DNA of 33,801 bases from Gemmatimonadales bacterium (GCA_013813875.1 JACCQZ010000067.1:1-33801); one strand, 5' to 3'. Shown: positions 25,162 to 33,656, numbered from the stretch's first letter. Notes: generated by a model from the sequence alone, not told the origin. A program made the numbers and translations.

Positions 25162-26223
25162 TTAATACTCCAGCGGCAGCGCCACCCGCCGCCCGTCGCG
25201 GGCTGACAGGTAGGTGGCGATGAGGATCTCCAGCGAGTGCAGCCCCTCACGCCCGTCGGTGTCGGGGAGCGCCTCGCCCTGGATGGCCCGGATCACGTTG
25301 TCGTAGTACAGCGGATGACCGAAGCCGTAGACCGAGGTCGTCTCGTAACTGGCCTGTTCCACAGTCGCGTCGTCGGGATCGGGCTCGGAAAACTCCCAGT
25401 GCTCGATCCGGTTGACCGCCACGCCGCCGACCCGCACCGTCCCCTTCTCGCCGATCAGCGTGAAGGAGCCCTCGAAGTTCTTGGGGTAGGTCAGCATGGT
25501 CACGTTCATCGAGCCCAGGGCCCCCGTCCGCCAGCGGATGCTGACCACCCCGGTGTCCTCCACCTGAATATTGCGCTCCAGCGTCGCGGTGTACGCCTGC
25601 ACGCTCTCCACCGGCCCGACCAGCCAGTCGAGGAGATCCACGTAGTGGCTCGCCTGGTTCATGAAGGCCCCGCCATCGAACTCCCAGGTGCCGCGCCACT
25701 CCGCGCTGTCGTAGTAGGCTTGCGGACGGCTCCAGAACACGTTGATGTTTACCATGTAGAGCCGCCCGAAGCGCCCCTTCTCCACCGCGCGCTTGAGCAG
25801 CTGCAGCGTGGCGTTGCGCCGGTTCTGTTTGACCACGAACAAGTGAACGCCGGCCTGATCGCAGGCGTGGACCATGCGCTTGCCGTCCTGCCAGCGGGTG
25901 GCCATCGGCTTTTCGGTCATCACGTGGCGCCCAGCCGCCGCCACCTGCACCGCCTGCTCGGCATGGATGCCGCTCGGAGTCGCCACGATCACCACGTCGG
26001 CGTTGGTGCCGGCCAGCAGGCCGTCGAGCGAGCGGAACCCCGGCGCACCGGTGCGCCGCTCGGCCCGGGCGAGCGCCTCCGGGTCTATGTCGCACACCCC
26101 GACCAGCTCGGCGCGCTCGGCATGCTGCTCCAGGGCGTCGAAGTGGTTCGCCGAGATCCGTCCGCAACCCACCAGGGCAAAACGGACCTTCCGATCCCTG
26201 ACGAAGGGCTTAGTGATGAACAT
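25162..26223 (-). CDS. wlbA: Gfo/Idh/MocA oxidoreductase, WlbA/WbpB type
   Basis: 353 residues. The Rossmann motif is ALVGCGRISANHFDAL (from residue 16). The catalytic lysine motif is VMTEKPMATR (E104-K105-P106), and the C-terminal catalytic histidine is H193 in GAFMNQASHYVDLLDWL. This C-terminal pattern, together with VESVQAYTATLERNIQVEDTG, is characteristic of WlbA/WbpB, which oxidise C3 of UDP-N-acetylglucosaminuronic acid. That is the first committed step to 2,3-diacetamido-uronic acids. The C6 dehydrogenase and the 3-aminotransferase of that route are not visible here. It is the first gene of the long array, so the promoter should lie in 26,224-26,400. A PtmF-like role in the legionaminic route is an alternative. 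Confidence 0.82.
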   Translation of the reverse strand: MFITKPFVRDRKVRFALVGCGRISANHFDALEQHAERAELVGVCDIDPEALARAERRTGAPGFRSLDGLLAGTNADVVIVATPSGIHAEQAVQVAAAGRHVMTEKPMATRWQDGKRMVHACDQAGVHLFVVKQNRRNATLQLLKRAVEKGRFGRLYMVNINVFWSRPQAYYDSAEWRGTWEFDGGAFMNQASHYVDLLDWLVGPVESVQAYTATLERNIQVEDTGVVSIRWRTGALGSMNVTMLTYPKNFEGSFTLIGEKGTVRVGGVAVNRIEHWEFSEPDPDDATVEQASYETTSVYGFGHPLYYDNVIRAIQGEALPDTDGREGLHSLEILIATYLSARDGRRVALPLEY

Positions 26224-26262
26224 GGATGGCCGGGGTAGGAGTCGGGGGAAAGGTAAGGGGGG

Positions 26263-26355
26263 AGGTCAAAAGGTCGAAGGTCGAAGGTCGAAGCTCCCGG
26301 AGAGGATCACTTCCAAGACCGGAGACTTTCGACCTAAGACTTTCGACCTTCGACC
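26263..26355. repeat. Imperfect inverted repeat built of GGTCGAA units
   Basis: The left arm (26263-26299) contains four near-copies of AGGTCGAA, and the right arm (26319-26355) contains the same units in reverse orientation (CTTTCGACCT, CTTTCGACC). The arms are about 37 bases, pair imperfectly and enclose a loop of about 19 bases. It lies between the divergent wlbA and isocitrate lyase genes, so it is not an obvious terminator. It looks like a REP-type intergenic palindrome or an extended operator. Confidence 0.7.
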
Positions 26356-26388
26356 CCCACACCCCTAGCGCTCCCTCGCCCCGTTCAC

Positions 26389-26411
26389 TATCATTGTGAA
26401 TAGTTTCACAA
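26389..26411 (+). promoter_or_regulatory. CRP/FNR-like palindrome over a putative -10
   Basis: The palindrome TTGTGAA-N4-TTCACAA spans 26394-26411. It contains the exact TGTGA-N6-TCACA arrangement of the Escherichia coli CRP consensus. A -10-like TATCAT (26389-26394) abuts it, so a bound factor would cover the start of transcription, about 23 bases before the isocitrate lyase ATG. Repression is therefore more likely than activation. The regulator itself is not in the window. Confidence 0.55.
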
Positions 26412-26433
26412 ACCTCACCTGAGGAGAATACCT

Positions 26434-27570
26434 ATGGCGACTGCGACTCCCCCGGTGTCCCCGCATGCCACCTATCCTGACGAGGCGGTGGGGAAGCTCT
26501 TTGCTCCGCCTGAAGCCGAGGTTCCCGCCGACAAGCTGCGCCGGCTGCTGCGTGAAGCGCAGACCAAGGGCAGCTTTCTGCACACCGCCGGCGCCTACGA
26601 TGCCTTTACCGCCGCGATCATGACGCGGGTCGGTTTCAAGGCGCTGTACGGAAGCGGCTGGCAGCTGGCGGCGACGAAGAGCATGTTCCCCGATATCGGG
26701 ATCTACGCGTCGCACGACATGCTCAAGCTGGTTCACGAGATGTGGATGGGGATCGAAGGCGCCCGCAACACCCATTACTTCGATACCGAAGGGCGGGAGC
26801 TGCTCGAGTCGCCGCCCGCCTTCGTGGACATGGAAGCGGGCTTCGGCGGACCGACCCAGACCTTCACCCTGGCGACCGAGCTGATCCGCGCCCGCGCCGC
26901 CGGAGTGCACCTGGAGAATCAGGATCCCTCGAACCGCACCTGCGGCCACATCGTGAACGTCGGCAAGCAGAAGCGGAACAAAGTCCTGGTGCCTCGGAGA
27001 GACTGGCTCGCCAAACTGAAGGCGATCAAGGCGGCGGCTCAGGTGACCGGAACCGACGTGGTCATCATTGCCCGCACCGATTCGATTGACGGCGCGCTGC
27101 CGGGCAAGGATTCTGGCGGCGTGAAGATGGCCATCGAGGACGCGTGGGAAGCGGCCGAGCTGGGCGTGGACGTGATCTGGCCGGAGTTCAACAACACCCA
27201 GCTGGAGCAGCCGCAGGAGTTTGCCGAAGGTGTGCGGAAGCACTATCCCAACCAGATGCTGGGCTTCAACCTTTCCCCCTCGCTCTACTTTGGGAAGGAC
27301 AAGAAGGCCGGCACCATGATCAGCAACCAGCAGCTCGCCGACCTGGGCTTCACCCTGCAGTTCTCCACCCTGTTCAACTTCCGCACCGCCGGGATGGCGC
27401 TGGAAAAGGGCCTGCGGAAGTTCCTCAACGACGGCCTCGACGCGCTGGCCGATCTGCAGAACGAGGAAGAGGAGATCAAGAGCGGTTCCCCGCTCACCAA
27501 GATGCACCAGAAGTTCGCCGGGATGAACCGGTGGCTGATTCTGGAGCAGGTGCTGAGCGGGGAGAAATGA
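26434..27570 (+). CDS. Isocitrate lyase/PEP mutase superfamily protein
   Basis: 378 residues. The TIM-barrel core is visible: LHTAGAYDAFTAAIM, SGWQLAATKSMFPDIG, VDMEAGFGGPTQTFTLATEL, then GVHLENQDPSNRTCGHIVNV with the catalytic C170-G-H, IIARTDS, and GFNLSPSLYF equivalent to the substrate-binding NCSPSF of isocitrate lyase. The motif that is normally KKCGH reads RTCGH here, and the protein is shorter than most isocitrate lyases (about 430 or more). Cleavage of isocitrate to glyoxylate and succinate is the most likely reaction, but a methylisocitrate or other lyase is possible. The ATG has GGAG seven to eight bases upstream. No malate synthase is adjacent. Confidence 0.82.
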   Translation: MATATPPVSPHATYPDEAVGKLFAPPEAEVPADKLRRLLREAQTKGSFLHTAGAYDAFTAAIMTRVGFKALYGSGWQLAATKSMFPDIGIYASHDMLKLVHEMWMGIEGARNTHYFDTEGRELLESPPAFVDMEAGFGGPTQTFTLATELIRARAAGVHLENQDPSNRTCGHIVNVGKQKRNKVLVPRRDWLAKLKAIKAAAQVTGTDVVIIARTDSIDGALPGKDSGGVKMAIEDAWEAAELGVDVIWPEFNNTQLEQPQEFAEGVRKHYPNQMLGFNLSPSLYFGKDKKAGTMISNQQLADLGFTLQFSTLFNFRTAGMALEKGLRKFLNDGLDALADLQNEEEEIKSGSPLTKMHQKFAGMNRWLILEQVLSGEK

Positions 27571-27609
27571 CGAAAAAAAATGCGGCCCTAGAGGCCGCAT
27601 TTTCGTCAT
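27568..27609 (+). terminator. Bidirectional rho-independent terminator
   Basis: Just after the isocitrate lyase stop, an A-run is followed by TGCGGCC, the loop CTAGA, GGCCGCA and TTTTCGTCA. The GC stem of seven base pairs is extended by A/T pairs. T-rich flanks on either strand let it end the isocitrate lyase transcript and possibly hflX from the other side. Confidence 0.85.
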
Positions 27610-27687
27610 CCCGAACGCCAGCGAGGGATCTACTCATCCGGGGTTCGATACCCGCGGAGTAGATCCCTCGCTGGCGCTTGGGATGAC
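27605..27687. repeat. REP-like long palindrome
   Basis: Arms of about 31 bases beginning GTCATCCC and containing CGCCAGCGAGGGATCTACTC pair almost perfectly with GAGTAGATCCCTCGCTGGCG at 27656-27675 and a GGGATGAC end. They enclose a 20-base loop. It sits between convergent isocitrate lyase and hflX and resembles a dispersed intergenic palindrome rather than a simple terminator. Confidence 0.8.
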
Positions 27688-27690
27688 AAC

Positions 27691-27748
27691 GTTACCGAGC
27701 CGCCCGTCGCGTTACCCAGCCGCCCGTCGCGTTGCCCGGCCACCGCGG
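27691..27748. repeat. Short tandem repeat, 20-base unit
   Basis: Two near-identical 20-base units (GTTACCGAGCCGCCCGTCGC with one base changed in the second copy) are followed by a degraded third. They lie directly after the hflX stop. Nothing else is seen in this stretch. Confidence 0.7.
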
Positions 27749-27750
27749 GG

Positions 27751-29034
27751 TTACCCCGCTGCCCGCTGCCCCACTCTCCCGTTCGCCGCCTCCGTCACCA
27801 TCACTCCCTCTCGCTGCAGCCGCTCGATCTGCCAGCGGTCGAGCCGCACCGTGAGCTCGTAATCCTCTCCCCGCTCCTCCCGGCCCAGTACCTCCCCACC
27901 TCGGTACAGCGCGGCCAACCGGGCGCCGTCGGTAACCGGCAGCCGGATTCGCACCGTGGGGCGTCCCACCCGCTCCAGAGCTCGCAGCACGCTCTTGAGC
28001 TCGGTGAGCCCGCTGGTGCGCATGGTGGTGGCGGTGATGGCGCCGGGATACAGCTCTTTGACCCGCGAGGCGAACGCGGCGGGGTCCGGCACCGCATCAA
28101 TTTTGTTGAACACGGGAATGAGCGGCCGGTCGGCGAGGTCGAGCTCCGCCAGCACCCGCTCCACCACGTGCATCTGGCCTTCCCAATCGGGATGACCGGA
28201 GTCAACAATGTGCAGCAGCATGTCCGCTGCGCGCGCCTCCTCCAGCGTGGCCCGGAAGCTCGCCACCAGGTGGTGGGGAAGCTTGCGGATGAAGCCGACG
28301 GTGTCGGTCATCCGCGCCCGCTGCCCCTCGCCCAGGTCCACCTCGCGGGTGAGGGTGTCGAGGGTGGCAAAGAGCCGGTCCTCGACGAAGATCTCGTGCT
28401 GCCCCGAGAGCGCGCGCAGGATGCTCGACTTGCCGGCATTGGTGTAGCCCACCAGCGCCACGCTCAGCATCGGGTCGCGCCCCGCGCGAAGGTTTTCCCG
28501 GTGGCGCTCGACGGCTTTGAGCTTGGCTTTGAGGCTCCGGATCCGCTGGCGGATGATTCGCCGGTCGGTTTCCAGCTGAGTCTCGCCCGGACCCCGCAGA
28601 CCGATGCCCCCGCGGATGCGAGAGAGGTGGGTCCACATCCGGGTCAGCCGGGGCAGCAGATATTCCAACTGCGCCAGCTCTACCTGGAGCTTGGCCTCAT
28701 GGCTGCGGGCTCGGGTTGAGAAGATGTCGAGGATGACTTCGGCTCGGTCCATGACCCGCACCTTGAGCTCGCGCTCGAGGTTAGCGCCCTGTACCGGGCT
28801 CAGCTCCTCGTCGAAGATCACCAGGGTGGCGCCTGATTCGGCGACGGCGGCGGCCACCTCTTCCACCTTGCCCTCGCCGATCAATGTGGCGGGATTGGGA
28901 GCCGCGATCTGTTGCGACATCCGGCCGACGACTTCGGCTCCGGCGGTGTCTACCAGCCGGGTCAGTTCTTCCAGGTGTTCCGTCATGTGCTGGGCGTCGA
29001 GTGACCCCTTGCGCGGGGCCGCCACGAGCATCAC
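27751..29034 (-). CDS. hflX: GTPase HflX
   Basis: 427 residues from the GTG at 29034. The N-terminal HflX domain (LVDTAGAEVVGRMSQQIAAP then ATLIGEGKVEEVAAAV) is followed by a coiled linker with GGIGLRGPGETQLETDRR, the family signature. The G domain follows: G1 GYTNAGKSS, G3 DTVGFIRKLPHHL, G4 NKID. HflX binds the 50S ribosome and splits stalled or stressed ribosomes. Family-like sequence (TLIQVRDPIERV) continues in frame upstream of the chosen start, back to an AAAGGA at 29083-29088, but without ATG, GTG or TTG. The true start may therefore be an unusual codon near 29076. The gene follows the LEA-type gene by 64 bases. Confidence 0.93.
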   Translation of the reverse strand: MMLVAAPRKGSLDAQHMTEHLEELTRLVDTAGAEVVGRMSQQIAAPNPATLIGEGKVEEVAAAVAESGATLVIFDEELSPVQGANLERELKVRVMDRAEVILDIFSTRARSHEAKLQVELAQLEYLLPRLTRMWTHLSRIRGGIGLRGPGETQLETDRRIIRQRIRSLKAKLKAVERHRENLRAGRDPMLSVALVGYTNAGKSSILRALSGQHEIFVEDRLFATLDTLTREVDLGEGQRARMTDTVGFIRKLPHHLVASFRATLEEARAADMLLHIVDSGHPDWEGQMHVVERVLAELDLADRPLIPVFNKIDAVPDPAAFASRVKELYPGAITATTMRTSGLTELKSVLRALERVGRPTVRIRLPVTDGARLAALYRGGEVLGREERGEDYELTVRLDRWQIERLQREGVMVTEAANGRVGQRAAG

Positions 29035-29098
29035 CCGCTCGATCGGATCACGAACCTGGATCAGCGTTTTACTGATGGAATGTCCTTTCTGTTGAAAG

Positions 29099-29590
29099 TC
29101 AGCGGCCGGTCGGAATCGGGATCACCCCACCCGACCGGGTGAGCGGCGCACGGCCCTCTCGGGTAAACGGCACCTCCTTGCGTCCCCACGGCGTCTGCAG
29201 CGTGACCTCGCCCTTCATCTTGTACGGCAGGTCGCCGTAGCCCAGCGCCGCGCGCACCGCGCCGCCGACGCCGGCCCAGCGAAAGGTCACCGGCAACGTG
29301 AGCGTGGTGGTGTCGCCCCGGTCCACCGAGAAATCGTCCTCGAACGCGATGTCACCGACGTGGGAGCCCTCGACCTCGAGCCCGACGTCGAGCCGGGTGC
29401 CGCGGAGGTCGAAATTGTTCGGGTTGTGGACGTCAACCACCAGATCCAGGGTTCCGCCGCTCACGCCCACGCCCCGGACGATCACCCGATCCAGGGCGAT
29501 CTCGGGATCCTTGAAGTTGTCACCGATTCCGCTGCACCCGCCGAGCAGTACGGTTATCCCCGCCAACGCACATGTTCCCCGAACCGTCAT
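29099..29590 (-). CDS. LEA type 2/WHy-domain lipoprotein
   Basis: 163 residues. The signal MTVRGTCALAGITVLLGGCS ends in a lipobox (LLGGC), so it should be lipid-anchored. The rest is a single beta-rich LEA14/WHy domain: LDLVVDVHNPNNFDLRGTRL has the NPNxF signature, and DDFSVDRGDTTTLTLPVTF is the second half. Such proteins are linked to desiccation or stress protection, but the molecular role in bacteria is not established. The ATG at 29590 has GGAGG five bases upstream; longer readings lack a Shine-Dalgarno and would lose the signal peptide. It precedes hflX and may be cotranscribed with it. Confidence 0.85.
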   Translation of the reverse strand: MTVRGTCALAGITVLLGGCSGIGDNFKDPEIALDRVIVRGVGVSGGTLDLVVDVHNPNNFDLRGTRLDVGLEVEGSHVGDIAFEDDFSVDRGDTTTLTLPVTFRWAGVGGAVRAALGYGDLPYKMKGEVTLQTPWGRKEVPFTREGRAPLTRSGGVIPIPTGR

Positions 29591-29683
29591 CGCCGCCTCC
29601 AGTTTCCCTGTGGGCAAATATAACCGAGTGTACCGGGAAGACCCTCCGGCCCGTTGCAAGCCCCGGACCGCTTCGAGCGCCCT

Positions 29684-31039
29684 TCACGACTCGCGCTTTC
29701 CCTTCTCCTCTTCCTTTCGCTTCTCCCACCACTCCAGTCGCTCGGCCACCTTTTTCTCATACCCGAATGGACCCGGAGCGTAGAACGCGGTGCCCCGCAA
29801 CTCGTCCGGGAGATACTCCTGCGGCAGGTACGCGTCGGGTGACGCATGGGCATAGCGGTACCCCGCCCCGTACCCCAGCTCCTTCATCAGCCCGGTCGGC
29901 GCGTTCCGGATGTGCAGCGGCACCGGAGCGGCGGGCGTTTCCCGCGCGGCGGACAGCGCCCCGTCGAGCGCCACCTTGGCGCTGTGCGACTTGGGCGCGG
30001 TGGCCAGGTAGATGGTCATCTCCGCCAGCGGCAGGTATCCCTCGGGCGGCCCCAGCATGTGGAAGGCGTCGCGCGCCGCCACCGCGATGAGCAGCGCGTT
30101 TGGATCGGCGAGACCGATGTCCTCCGCCGACATGGCGATCGCCCGGCGAAAGAGCGTCATCGGATCTTCGCCTCCATCCAGCATCCGGGCCATCCAGTAG
30201 AGCGCGCCCTGGGGATCGCTGCCCCGGAGCGACTTGTGATAGGCCGAGAGGAGATTGAAGTGCTCCTCGCCGGCCTTGTCGTACCGGGCAAAGCGTTTCT
30301 GCATCGCCTCACGGGCCACCTCCGTGGTGATCGCACCTCCCTCCCCCACGTGAACCGCGGCGGCCTCCAGGACGGTGAGGGCCCGGCGTGCGTCTCCGTC
30401 GGCCTCCGCGGCGATCGAGCGGAGCGCATCGGCGTCCACCACCAGCCGCATCCTGCCCAGCCCACGGTCGGCATCTTCCAGCGCCCGCCGCAGCAGCTGC
30501 TCCACGTCCTCCACCGAAAGCGGCTGAAGCACAAAGACCCGCGTCCGCGAGAGGAGCGCGCCATTGATCTCGAAGCTGGGATTCTCGGTGGTGGCGCCGA
30601 TCAGGGTGAGGGTGCCGTCTTCGGACGGGGGGAGCAGGCTGTCCTGCTGGGCTTTGTTGAGCCGGTGAATCTCATCCACGAAGAGGATCGTCTGCGGGCC
30701 GCCCATCTCCAGGCGCCCTCGCGCGTCGGCGACGATCTCACGAATCCGCGGCACCCCCTCGGTGACCGCGCTGAAGGGGACGAAGACCCGCGAGGTGGTG
30801 CTGGCAACGAGGTGAGCCAGGGTGGTCTTTCCCGTTCCCGGCGGGCCCCAGAAGATCATCGAGCCGGGCACCCCGCGCTCGATCGAGTCTCTCAGCGGCT
30901 TTCCCGGCGCCAGCAGCTGCTCCTGTCCCACGAACTCATCGAGGATGCCCGGGCGCATCCGGGCGGCGAGCGGCTGGGTGTCCCTGCTCGGGGTGAAGAG
31001 GCTGCCCTCGCTTCGAGCGCTGACTCGCTTGCGTGGCAT
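29684..31039 (-). CDS. rarA: AAA+ ATPase RarA/MgsA
   Basis: 451 residues. Walker A is GPPGTGKT (65-72), Walker B FVDEIHRL (120-127), and sensor 1 [12 protein letters not shown]; the FVGQEQLL box near residue 36 and the C-terminal MgsA domain ([54 protein letters not shown]) complete the family. RarA acts at stalled replication forks. A charged tail ([16 protein letters not shown]) ends the protein. The ATG at 31039 gives the usual start. The 184 bases upstream separate it from the divergent secreted-protein gene and should hold both promoters, but I see no clear hexamers there. Confidence 0.93.
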   Translation of the reverse strand: MPRKRVSARSEGSLFTPSRDTQPLAARMRPGILDEFVGQEQLLAPGKPLRDSIERGVPGSMIFWGPPGTGKTTLAHLVASTTSRVFVPFSAVTEGVPRIREIVADARGRLEMGGPQTILFVDEIHRLNKAQQDSLLPPSEDGTLTLIGATTENPSFEINGALLSRTRVFVLQPLSVEDVEQLLRRALEDADRGLGRMRLVVDADALRSIAAEADGDARRALTVLEAAAVHVGEGGAITTEVAREAMQKRFARYDKAGEEHFNLLSAYHKSLRGSDPQGALYWMARMLDGGEDPMTLFRRAIAMSAEDIGLADPNALLIAVAARDAFHMLGPPEGYLPLAEMTIYLATAPKSHSAKVALDGALSAARETPAAPVPLHIRNAPTGLMKELGYGAGYRYAHASPDAYLPQEYLPDELRGTAFYAPGPFGYEKKVAERLEWWEKRKEEEKGKRES

Positions 31040-31223
31040 CGGTTGGAGCGGCTCCGTGGGAACAGGCGGATGCTGGAGCAGGTGGCTCCGGAGCTTTCAA
31101 TGTAGCGCCGGAATTCGCGGTCCGTTACGTGATCGCGCGGCCCGGCTGTGTGGGTACCGGTGCCGGCGCCCGTCACCATATTGCCCCAGTTCCTCGAATG
31201 CCTGCCCGCTCCTGCGAGGTGCC

Positions 31224-33572
31224 ATGCACCCGGCCCCCAGCATTTCCGGCCCCCTCGTCGCTTTCCTCCTCGCTGCCGCCGCCTGCCCGCTCGCCGCGCA
31301 GAGCCCGGCCGCCCGCCCCCATCTCGCGGCGTTCTCCGACTCGGTGCGCCGGGTTTCCAATCCTACCGCGCTGGAGCGGGGCCTCGAGGCCGTGAAAGCG
31401 GACCGTTCCGGCGGAATGTCGTGGCGGGAGAGCCGGAAGGGATGGATCGCCTATCGAATCGGCGAGCTCACCGAGGGCCGCCGCTGGCTCGATGAGGCGG
31501 TGCGTTACTTCGATGAGGCGATCTACCGCGACTCGAAGTGGGCCGATCCCTACGTCGGACTCGCCGAGACCAAGCTGCTCCTGGAGCAGCGCGGAATGGT
31601 GGTGAAGTCCTCCATGCATCATAGGGATGGCGTCTACTATGAAGATGCCGCGCTGGAGCACCTGGCGAGCGCCCTCCAGCATCAGCCGGAATATCCGGCA
31701 GCCGTCGCACTGTTGGGCCGCCTCCTGCTCGATCTCGACGCTCCCCTCTTTCCCCAGCCGCTCGCCAAGGCGATCAAGGCCTCGGCCCGCCACGACGCCA
31801 ACGGGCCGGTGCCGCAGTTGCTGCTGGGGCGCTGGCTCCGAAAACAGGGACGGCTCGACCAGGCCGCCGCGGCATTTCGGCGGTACGGCGAGCTCGGCGG
31901 CGACGGAGGGTTGGCCGACCTGGAGCTGGCTCGCGTGCTGTACCTGCAGGGCCAGGGTGCCGCGGCCGTCCGCACCTATCTGGCCGGGACGGCGCGTGCC
32001 GGGACACTCGCCCGCACGGCGCTCCGGCGGGATCTCACCTGGTTCGCCACTGACGAGGAGCTCCGCCGGTTCGACTCCTTACCCCCGGACTCGGTCGGGG
32101 CCCGGGTCCGGCAGATCTGGGCGGAGCGCGACGCGGCCGCGCTGCGGCCGGCCGGCGACCGGCTTCAGGAACACCTGCGGCGCTGGTGGCAGGTGCAGGA
32201 AAAGTTCCGGCTGGTGGGACGGGGAAAGAAAGCCCGCTTCGGATGGGGCTTGAGCGGAACGCCTCAGCAGCTTGGCGGGGATGCCCTGGAGCTCGGCACC
32301 TGGGCGCTGTTTCAGCCGGGCAGCCTGCCCGAATCGGACCCGCGCGCCCTGGGAATAGACGCCCGCGGGGTGATCTACATGCGCCATGGTGAGCCGGAGG
32401 CTCGCGCCTCCTGGCACGGCACGGTGGAAGGCCAGACCCCGAGCTCCTGCTTCGCGGCCAACGAGTCGTGGAAGTACGAACTGCCGACCGGCCCGATCGT
32501 GCTGCACTTCTGCGCCAGCGAGGCGCTGGGGACCACCGCGCCGACATCGCTCGTCTCCATGCTGCCGCTGAGCGCCGACATGATCGGAGCGCGCAGCGCG
32601 CTCGACCCCAGCTTTGCGCGACTCGAGCTCGATCTTCGGGCCTACGAGCTCGCGGTGCACCTGAAAGGACGGCTTGCCAGTAACCGAAGTGGCGCAGACT
32701 TCGGTCCGGTCGCCCCGAGAATAACCCAGACCATCCCCCAGAGGGCGCAGCAGTTCGGTGAGGCCAGTCTGGCTCTCGGACTCGCCACCGATACCCACCC
32801 GCTGGACTACGAGCGCGACCTCGAGCCCACGGTGCAGGTGTACGCCGTCGGCCACCCCTCCGGCTCCGGCCGGGCCCTCGTCGTCTTCGCGCTCCCCGGC
32901 GAACGACTCCATCCGGAAACGCTGCAGGGGAGAGTGGTGTACCCCGTGCGCATGCGGGTGACGGCGGTAGATACCGCGCGCGGCCACACCCGGACACTCG
33001 ACACCCTCCGCTACTTCGCCGCTCAGGACACGATCCGGAAGGGTGCCTACCTCTACGGCACGCTCGAGCTGCCCCTCACCCCGGGCAGCTACTACGTGCG
33101 CGCGCTCTTCGAGCAGCAGAAGCAGCGGGCGGCGGGGGCGGCGGGACGCCCCGAGGTGCCGGTGCCGGGAATGCCGGGCCGCCTCACGATGAGCGATCTC
33201 ATCACCGGCGCGGCCGGGAGCGGTCTCAACTGGACCCATCGGGGCCGCCGCATTTCACTCAATCCACTCGACAGCTACCCGTCGGGATCGGATGTGGAGC
33301 TCTACTACGAGATCAGCGGGACCGAGCCGGACCGGCGGTATCGCACCAGCGTGGAGCTCGCCCGCACCGGTGGCGGCGCGGGCCAGGGCAAGGACCGCAT
33401 CGCCCTGGGGTTTACCGACCGCGCCACCGCGAGGGAATTGCTGGTACAGCGGGCTATCGGGTTGGGCCAACTGCTGCCGGGGCGTTACCTGCTTACGGTC
33501 AGGATCGAGGAGAATGCCACCGGGCGCCAGGTCGTTCGCGAGCGTATGATCAACGTGCGCGCCGAGCGATAG
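31224..33572 (+). CDS. Secreted TPR-like protein with divergent GWxTD domain
   Basis: 782 residues. An N-terminal signal peptide (about 1-26, ending PLAAQ) predicts export. Residues 65-260 are helical repeats of TPR type (WLDEAVRYFDEAIYRDSKWA, GRLDQAAAAFRRYGELGG). The central region has IWAERDAAALRPAGDR (298-313) and DARGVIYMRHGEPE (379-392), matching the WAERD and RGxIYxRxGEP elements of GWxTD-domain proteins, but the GWxTD pentapeptide itself is replaced (FGWGLSGTP). A long beta-rich C-terminal part follows. The function of GWxTD proteins is unknown. The ATG at 31224 has GAGG about six bases upstream; the in-frame extension upstream is antisense to rarA. Confidence 0.75.
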   Translation: MHPAPSISGPLVAFLLAAAACPLAAQSPAARPHLAAFSDSVRRVSNPTALERGLEAVKADRSGGMSWRESRKGWIAYRIGELTEGRRWLDEAVRYFDEAIYRDSKWADPYVGLAETKLLLEQRGMVVKSSMHHRDGVYYEDAALEHLASALQHQPEYPAAVALLGRLLLDLDAPLFPQPLAKAIKASARHDANGPVPQLLLGRWLRKQGRLDQAAAAFRRYGELGGDGGLADLELARVLYLQGQGAAAVRTYLAGTARAGTLARTALRRDLTWFATDEELRRFDSLPPDSVGARVRQIWAERDAAALRPAGDRLQEHLRRWWQVQEKFRLVGRGKKARFGWGLSGTPQQLGGDALELGTWALFQPGSLPESDPRALGIDARGVIYMRHGEPEARASWHGTVEGQTPSSCFAANESWKYELPTGPIVLHFCASEALGTTAPTSLVSMLPLSADMIGARSALDPSFARLELDLRAYELAVHLKGRLASNRSGADFGPVAPRITQTIPQRAQQFGEASLALGLATDTHPLDYERDLEPTVQVYAVGHPSGSGRALVVFALPGERLHPETLQGRVVYPVRMRVTAVDTARGHTRTLDTLRYFAAQDTIRKGAYLYGTLELPLTPGSYYVRALFEQQKQRAAGAAGRPEVPVPGMPGRLTMSDLITGAAGSGLNWTHRGRRISLNPLDSYPSGSDVELYYEISGTEPDRRYRTSVELARTGGGAGQGKDRIALGFTDRATARELLVQRAIGLGQLLPGRYLLTVRIEENATGRQVVRERMINVRAER

Positions 33573-33576
33573 CTTT

Positions 33577-33656
33577 GTCACCCTGACCCCGAGCGTAGCG
33601 AGGGGGAAGGGGACATAGTTCAGGTCATGCCCCCTTCGCTCCGCTCAGCGCGACAA
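33577..33656. repeat. REP-like imperfect palindrome overlapping a gene end
   Basis: Left arm TTGTCACCCTGACCCCGAGC (from 33575) with AGCGAGGGGGAAGG, and right arm CCCCCTTCGCTCCGCTC ending GCGCGACAA, pair imperfectly around a loop. It lies between the converging secreted-protein and ZIP genes. Its right arm encodes the last residues (LSGAKGA) and stop of the ZIP protein. Confidence 0.65.

Noticed and set aside
27691-27748. CRISPR array
   Set aside because: Only two to three adjacent 20-base units without spacers; it is a simple tandem repeat and no cas gene is present.
30822-31223. N-terminal extension of the secreted GWxTD-like protein
   Set aside because: The added residues are antisense to rarA and would bury the evident signal peptide that begins at 31,224.
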